DNA of 8,543 nucleotides from assembly GCA_003488325.1 (NCBI GenBank), contig DNLZ01000026.1:5918-14460 (forward strand). Direction: 5' to 3'. Positions within the stretch are counted from its first letter, which is position 1, and the number at the start of each line of letters is the position of its first letter. The translations under genes and the position numbers were made by a program. The notes below the pieces were generated by a model. It did no database searches. It worked only from the letters and a program-made list of their open reading frames with translations, and was not told where the DNA came from. The stretch comes from Planctomycetaceae bacterium (GTDB taxonomy: Bacteria; Planctomycetota; Planctomycetia; Pirellulales; UBA1268). Below are positions 4,851 to 8,543 of this stretch, one piece after another.

Positions 4851-5990
4851 ATGATCGGCCGTACGCACCGCTCGACTGGCCCGTGGCACCGCCTTTCGCA
4901 CGCGGCGATCGTCGCCGGGGCCATGGTCGCGTTCCTGTGCCCCACGGCCGCGCCGGCCGCCGAGTGGGCGAAGAAGATGTTCACGGTCACGAGCCACAAC
5001 TTCGGCACCGTCGCCCGCGGCTCGAAGACGGAGTACCGCTTCGTCTTCAAGAACATCTACGAGGAGGACGTGCACGTCGTGGGCGTGCGCACGAGCTGCG
5101 GCTGCACGTCTCCGGTGGTGACGCAGCGGGACCTCAAGACGCACGAGACGAGCGAGGTCGTCGCCACGTTCAACACCCGGACCTTCCTCGGCCAGCACGG
5201 CGCGACGCTCACCGTCACGTTCGACAAGCCCTACTACGCGGAGGTGCAGCTGCGGGTGGCGGGCAACATCCGGGGTGACGTCTCGTTCGACCCGCCGTTC
5301 GTCGATCTGGGCAACGTCGATCTCGGGTCCGGGGCCGAGCGGAAGGTACGGGTGACGCGGGTCGGAGGCAGTCCGTGGGAGATCAAGGACGTCCGCAGCG
5401 CCAACCCGAGCTTCGAGGTGATGCTCTCGAAGCCGGCCCGCTCCTCGTCGCAGACCGCCTACGACCTCACGCTCCGGCTCAAGCCCGATGCGCCCGCCGG
5501 GTACGTGAAGGGGCAGCTGCTGCTGGTCACCGACGATCCGCGTGCCACGCAGATCCCGATGGACGTCGAAGGCCGCGTGATTGCCGCCGTGACGGTCAGT
5601 CCGCAGCTGCTCGCCCTCGGCTCGGTGCAACCCGGCGCGACGGTGACCAAAAACGTCGTCGTACGCGCGACCCGCGAGTTTTCCATCACGGGCATCGCCT
5701 GCGACGACGGCTGTCTGTCCTGCGAACCACGCACCACGCCGGCGAAGGTGCACATCCTGCCGATCACCTTCGCAGCGGGGGAGTTGCAGGGCCGCATCGA
5801 GCGGAAGCTCCAGATCACCACCGACCTGGGCGAGGGCGTCGTGCCCGCGGTGACCGTGCAGGCCGAGGTGGAACAGACGGCCGCCCAGCCCGCGGATGCC
5901 CCCGGAACGAAGCAATCCGCCGCGGCATCCGCGGCCGCGACGCCTGCCGCGGCCCCGGCCGTGGCGGAGAGCGCCGTGGCCACGCCCTGA
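4851..5990 (+). CDS. Exported DUF1573 family protein, three Ig-like domains
   Basis: The product of 379 residues is probably secreted; its role is unknown. Residues 1-37 look like a signal peptide with early basic residues, the hydrophobic stretch AAIVAGAMVAFL and a likely cut after APAA. C30 is not in a lipobox, so a lipoprotein is unlikely. Residues 40-140 match the DUF1573 pattern: FTVTSHNFGTVARGSKTEYRF, then SCGCTSP with C83 and C85. Two further beta-rich repeats follow (about 144-244 and 245-342), each opening with a phrase like DLGNVDLGSG or ALGSVQPGA. The third has a cluster C284-x3-C288-x2-C291. The tail is Ala/Pro-rich. The ATG at 4851 is chosen because it gives a compact signal peptide; in-frame starts at 4671 and 4755 exist, and no start has a good ribosome binding site. 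Such proteins are abundant in planctomycetes. Confidence 0.88.
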   Translation: MIGRTHRSTGPWHRLSHAAIVAGAMVAFLCPTAAPAAEWAKKMFTVTSHNFGTVARGSKTEYRFVFKNIYEEDVHVVGVRTSCGCTSPVVTQRDLKTHETSEVVATFNTRTFLGQHGATLTVTFDKPYYAEVQLRVAGNIRGDVSFDPPFVDLGNVDLGSGAERKVRVTRVGGSPWEIKDVRSANPSFEVMLSKPARSSSQTAYDLTLRLKPDAPAGYVKGQLLLVTDDPRATQIPMDVEGRVIAAVTVSPQLLALGSVQPGATVTKNVVVRATREFSITGIACDDGCLSCEPRTTPAKVHILPITFAAGELQGRIERKLQITTDLGEGVVPAVTVQAEVEQTAAQPADAPGTKQSAAASAAATPAAAPAVAESAVATP

Positions 5991-6083
5991 TCCTGGCGTT
6001 GGCGATGCCCGCGCCGAGGGCCGATGGCTCGGGCCGCACCGCGACCCACCCGCTGATGCCATGCGGTGGCCGACGTCGCGCGA

Positions 6084-7241
6084 TCACCCTCGGCCCGTGA
6101 CGGCCACGTACTCGCGGGGCGGCACGCCGCTGTAGCGTGAGAGCGGCCGAATCAGCCGGTTGTCGCCCGCCTGCTCGATCACGTGGGCCGTCCAGCCGCT
6201 CATGCGCGAGACGACGAAGATCGGCGTGAAGACCTTCACCGGCAGGCCGAGCGCGTGGTAGACCCGCGCGGCGGGCCAGTCGAGGTTCGGGCGCAAGCCC
6301 TTGGTCTCGGCCATCCGCGTCTCCACCCGATCGGCCAGCGCCTCGAGTGGCTCCACGTCGGTGCCGCGCACGAGCGCACGGCACCGCTCGCCGAGGAGCT
6401 TGGCCCGCACGTCCCCGTCCTTGTAGACGCGATGCCCGAACCCCATGACCACGCGCTTCGCCTCGAACTGCGCCTGCAGCCACGGCTCGACACGGTCCAC
6501 CGACCCGATCTCCCGGAGCACCTCCAACACCTTCTCGTTGGCGCCGCCGTGAAGTGGGCCCTTGAGCGCGCCGATGGCGCCTGTGATCGCGGAATGCATG
6601 TCGCCGCCGGTGGAGGTGATGGTCCGCGCCGTGAAGGTCGAGGCATTGAACTCATGCTCGGCGTAGAGGACGAGCGTGGTGCCGAAGATCGCCTGCTGCT
6701 CCGGCGAAGGCGTGCGGCCCGTGAGCCGCTCGAGCAGGGCCGCGGCGACCGGCGCGTCGGGCCAGCGGCCGACGGCTCGGCCGGCCGTCATGTCGATCCA
6801 CGCGGCGAGCACCGCCGGCGTCTGGCCGAGGAGACGCTCGGCCCGCGCGACGAGCGCGTCGTGGCTCCCGAGCGCGTCGTCTCCCTCGACGAGCCCGAGC
6901 ATGCTCACCCCGGTGCGAAGCGCGTCCATCGGCGAGGCGTGCGGGTTCTTCCGCGCGAGTGCGGAGAGTCCGGCGAGCACGGCGGGGTCGATCGCTCGGG
7001 CCGCCGCCTGCACACGGTCCGCGAAGGCCGCGCGCTCGGCGGAACCCGGCAGCTCGCCGTGGATGAGCAGATACGCCACCTCCTCGAAGTCACCCGCTGC
7101 CGCGAGCGGCTCGATCGCATAGCCCCGGTAGCGGAGCGTGCCCTCGAGCGAGGAGATCGCGGTCTGCCCGGCCACGATGCCGGCGAGCCCCTTCGCAACG
7201 TCCCCCTGGGAGGCGGACGCTGGAGCGGATGGCGGTGTCAT
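6084..7241 (-). CDS. prpC: 2-methylcitrate synthase / citrate synthase
   Basis: The enzyme condenses an acyl-CoA with oxaloacetate; beside prpB the likely substrate is propionyl-CoA, giving 2-methylcitrate, with citrate synthesis as a side or alternative activity. The protein of 385 residues has the short bacterial type II length. The catalytic triad is clear: H231 (PLHGGANEKV), H270 (MGFGHRVYKDGD) and D321 (RPNLDWPAARVYHALGLP). LEGTLRYRGYAIEPLA (32-47) and AEHEFNASTFTAR (194-206) are further family blocks. The ATG overlaps the prpB stop by four bases (ATGA), and GGAG lies 8 bases upstream, so the two genes are probably co-transcribed and translationally coupled. Sequence alone does not separate methylcitrate from citrate synthase; the neighbour decides the call. 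Confidence 0.9.
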   Translation of the reverse strand: MTPPSAPASASQGDVAKGLAGIVAGQTAISSLEGTLRYRGYAIEPLAAAGDFEEVAYLLIHGELPGSAERAAFADRVQAAARAIDPAVLAGLSALARKNPHASPMDALRTGVSMLGLVEGDDALGSHDALVARAERLLGQTPAVLAAWIDMTAGRAVGRWPDAPVAAALLERLTGRTPSPEQQAIFGTTLVLYAEHEFNASTFTARTITSTGGDMHSAITGAIGALKGPLHGGANEKVLEVLREIGSVDRVEPWLQAQFEAKRVVMGFGHRVYKDGDVRAKLLGERCRALVRGTDVEPLEALADRVETRMAETKGLRPNLDWPAARVYHALGLPVKVFTPIFVVSRMSGWTAHVIEQAGDNRLIRPLSRYSGVPPREYVAVTGRG

Positions 7242-8212
7242 GTCGGATGCTCCGGGGTGGCGGCCGGCACGGCGGCGTGCCGCTCGGGATGTGCGGGATC
7301 GTAGTCGAGCAGCGCGTAGAGCTCCTCCCGAGACTGCATGAGGTCGAGGAGGCTCTCCTGCGTGCCGTCCTGGGCGAGGATGGCGAGGCCGGCTTCCATC
7401 GCCTTCATGGCGAGACGCAGGAGCGTGACGGGATAGAGCACCGCCGCGAAGCCGAACGAGGCCAGCTCGTCGAGCGGCACGAGAGGCCCGGCACCGAACT
7501 CCGTCATGTTCGCGAGGAGTGGCACACCGGAGCCGGCGAACGCCGCACCCACCGCGCGAAACTCGTCCCGTGACGTGAGCGCCTCGGGAAAGAGCCAGTC
7601 GGCCCCCGCCACGCGATACGCGTCGAGCCGACCGAGGCAGTCGTCGAGACCGTGCACACCCCGCGCGTCACTGCGGCCGATGATCACCGTCGCGGGATCC
7701 CGACGGCCCGCGACCGCCGCCGCGAGCCGCTCGCACATCACCGCCGGCTCGACGACCCTCTTGCCCGTGAGATGGCCGCACCGCTTGGCGGGTACCGCCG
7801 CTCCGCCCGACGCGAGCGAGCCCGCCTGGTCCTCGAGCTGGATCGCAGCCGCGCCGGCCGCCTCGAGCCGCTGCACGGCCACTTCGGTGGCCCGGGCATC
7901 ACCGAAGCCGGTATCGGCATCGACGATGACCGGAATCGACACGGCTCGGGCGAGGATGCGCGTCTGCTCGACCAGCTGGTCGAGCGTGAAGAGGCCGATG
8001 TCCGGCACGCCGAGCGCGCCCGCGGAGAAGGCCGCCCCCGAGAGATAGACGGCGTCGAATCCGGCCTCCTCGACGAGCTTCGCGGCGAGCGCGAAGGGCG
8101 CGCCGACGATCCCGATCGTGGTCCCCGTCACGGCCTCGCGCAGCAGCCGCCCTCCCGGCGCCGTGGCCGGCCCCGCCGGTGCGGGCTGGTGCGTGAATCC
8201 GGCGGCGGTCAT
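7238..8212 (-). CDS. prpB: 2-methylisocitrate lyase (isocitrate lyase/PEP mutase family)
   Basis: The enzyme splits 2-methylisocitrate into pyruvate and succinate, the last step of the methylcitrate cycle. The 324-residue protein follows the family TIM-barrel order: YLSGAAFSAGALGVPD (56-71), the metal-binding VDADTGFGD (97-105), LEDQ (126-129), the catalytic loop KRCGH (143-147) with C145 as likely general acid, and ARGVHGLDD (183-191). About 13 residues separate LEDQ from KRCGH where close relatives have about three, an insertion beside the active-site loop. The first 20 residues are an Ala/Pro-rich extension. AGGA lies about 8 bases before the ATG. The related enzymes PEP mutase and oxaloacetate decarboxylase are less likely because KRCGH and the adjoining synthase point to PrpB. 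Confidence 0.9.
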   Translation of the reverse strand: MTAAGFTHQPAPAGPATAPGGRLLREAVTGTTIGIVGAPFALAAKLVEEAGFDAVYLSGAAFSAGALGVPDIGLFTLDQLVEQTRILARAVSIPVIVDADTGFGDARATEVAVQRLEAAGAAAIQLEDQAGSLASGGAAVPAKRCGHLTGKRVVEPAVMCERLAAAVAGRRDPATVIIGRSDARGVHGLDDCLGRLDAYRVAGADWLFPEALTSRDEFRAVGAAFAGSGVPLLANMTEFGAGPLVPLDELASFGFAAVLYPVTLLRLAMKAMEAGLAILAQDGTQESLLDLMQSREELYALLDYDPAHPERHAAVPAATPEHPT

Positions 8213-8263
8213 GGCGGGTATCCTCGGAGGCGAGCGGGTGCGGGAGACCCTCGCAGGCCGGCG

Positions 8264-8292
8264 GTTATAGAGTGTTCCCGCGTCACCCGCAC
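8264..8292 (-). promoter_or_regulatory. Candidate promoter for prpBC
   Basis: On the minus strand a -10 TATAAC (8264-8269), matching five of six consensus positions, follows GTGCGG (8287-8292) by exactly 17 bases. The -35 differs by one base from the TTGCGG of the ssb candidate. The leader to prpB would be about 45 bases. The same AT-rich patch could serve the divergent plus-strand gene. Confidence 0.45.
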
Positions 8293-8299
8293 GTCACCC
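8281..8299. repeat. Eleven-base-period direct repeat at the prpB -35, possible regulator site
   Basis: CGTCACCC occurs at 8281-8288 and 8292-8299, separated by GCA. The 11-base period places both copies on one face of the helix, and they overlap and flank the candidate -35. This layout suits a transcription factor binding site in a divergent promoter region. No regulator gene is in the window. Confidence 0.45.
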
Positions 8300-8331
8300 A
8301 TTCGCGTTCACGAGCCGCCGCCGGACCCGCG

Positions 8332-8543
8332 ATGATGCCCCGCCTCGTCACGCTCGCGGTGCTCACGCTGCTCTTCGCCGCCTTCGCGGCGTGGCCGGTC
8401 CCCGACGTCAATGAGGCCGTGTACCTCACCAAGGCCAGGCACTTCGCCGACCCGACCTGGGGTCGGGGCGATTTCTTTCTCGAGACGCGCGACGCGCACG
8501 GCGGATTTTTCATCCTCTTCGGACGTCTGCTCGCCACCGTCCC
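8332..8543 (+). CDS. Probable integral membrane protein, N-terminal fragment (cut by window edge)
   Basis: A frame opens at tandem ATGs and is still open at the window end, giving about 70 residues. It begins MMPRLVTLAVLTLLFAAFAAW, a basic start followed by a membrane segment at about residues 5-21. Next comes PVPDVNEAVYLTKARHFADP, then a Trp/Gly/Asp-rich part (TWGRGDFFLETRDAHGG) and the start of another hydrophobic stretch (FFILFGRLLATV). The pattern of a first helix and an Asp-Asn-Glu loop recalls multi-pass glycosyltransferase-like or DUF6798-type membrane proteins, but too little is present to name it. The frame is open further upstream to a GTG at 8272; the ATG is chosen because it starts the hydrophobic segment. 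The gene diverges from prpB with 119 bases between starts. Confidence 0.65.
   Translation, partial: MMPRLVTLAVLTLLFAAFAAWPVPDVNEAVYLTKARHFADPTWGRGDFFLETRDAHGGFFILFGRLLATV

Noticed and set aside
4350..6062. Minus-strand open frame of 570 codons opposite the DUF1573 gene
   Set aside because: The product is Arg/Gly/His-rich low-complexity sequence and also overlaps the start of ssrA; the plus-strand frame has a signal peptide and family motifs.
6183..7304. Plus-strand open frame opposite prpC
   Set aside because: It is antisense to a gene with a complete catalytic triad and has no recognisable features.

Overview
The window is GC-rich bacterial chromosome. The gene set (a prs, rplY, pth, rpsF, ssb and probable rplI series beside a tmRNA gene, plus an exported three-domain DUF1573 protein) suggests a member of the Planctomycetota, possibly Pirellulales. 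That assignment is an inference from gene content and order, not from a phylogeny.

Left half, minus strand (about 4381 down to 1): ssrA (tmRNA), then prs (PRPP synthase), rplY (ribosomal protein L25/CTC), pth (peptidyl-tRNA hydrolase), rpsF (ribosomal protein S6), ssb (single-stranded DNA-binding protein), and the first 25 codons of a gene that is probably rplI (ribosomal protein L9), cut by the window edge. Most of these genes serve translation: ribosome assembly, recycling of peptidyl-tRNA and rescue of stalled ribosomes; prs supplies the nucleotide precursor and ssb serves replication. The genes run the same way but are separated by gaps of about 100 to 210 bases. At least one internal promoter, in front of ssb, can be read from the sequence. 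No rpsR lies between ssb and the probable rplI.

Middle: two long gaps flank ssrA. The gap between ssrA and prs (334 bases) holds four compact hairpins, one directly after the tmRNA 3' end. The gap before the plus-strand gene (469 bases) shows only a short direct repeat and weak promoter-like matches. The plus-strand gene at 4851-5990 encodes a secreted DUF1573 protein of unknown function. It converges on prpC across a 93-base gap with no convincing U-tract terminator.

Right half: prpB and prpC, on the minus strand and overlapping by four bases, encode methylisocitrate lyase and a 2-methylcitrate/citrate synthase of the methylcitrate route for propionyl-CoA. The dehydratase step (prpD or acnD type) is not in the window. 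A candidate prpB promoter overlaps a direct repeat with an 11-base period. It faces a divergent plus-strand gene for a probable membrane protein, of which only the first 70 codons are present.

I do not see mobile elements, CRISPR arrays or phage genes. The most interesting points are the structured ssrA-prs gap, the operator-like repeat at the prpB promoter, an insertion beside the catalytic loop of PrpB, the tmRNA pseudoknot that fixes the tag, and the architecture of the ssb promoter.
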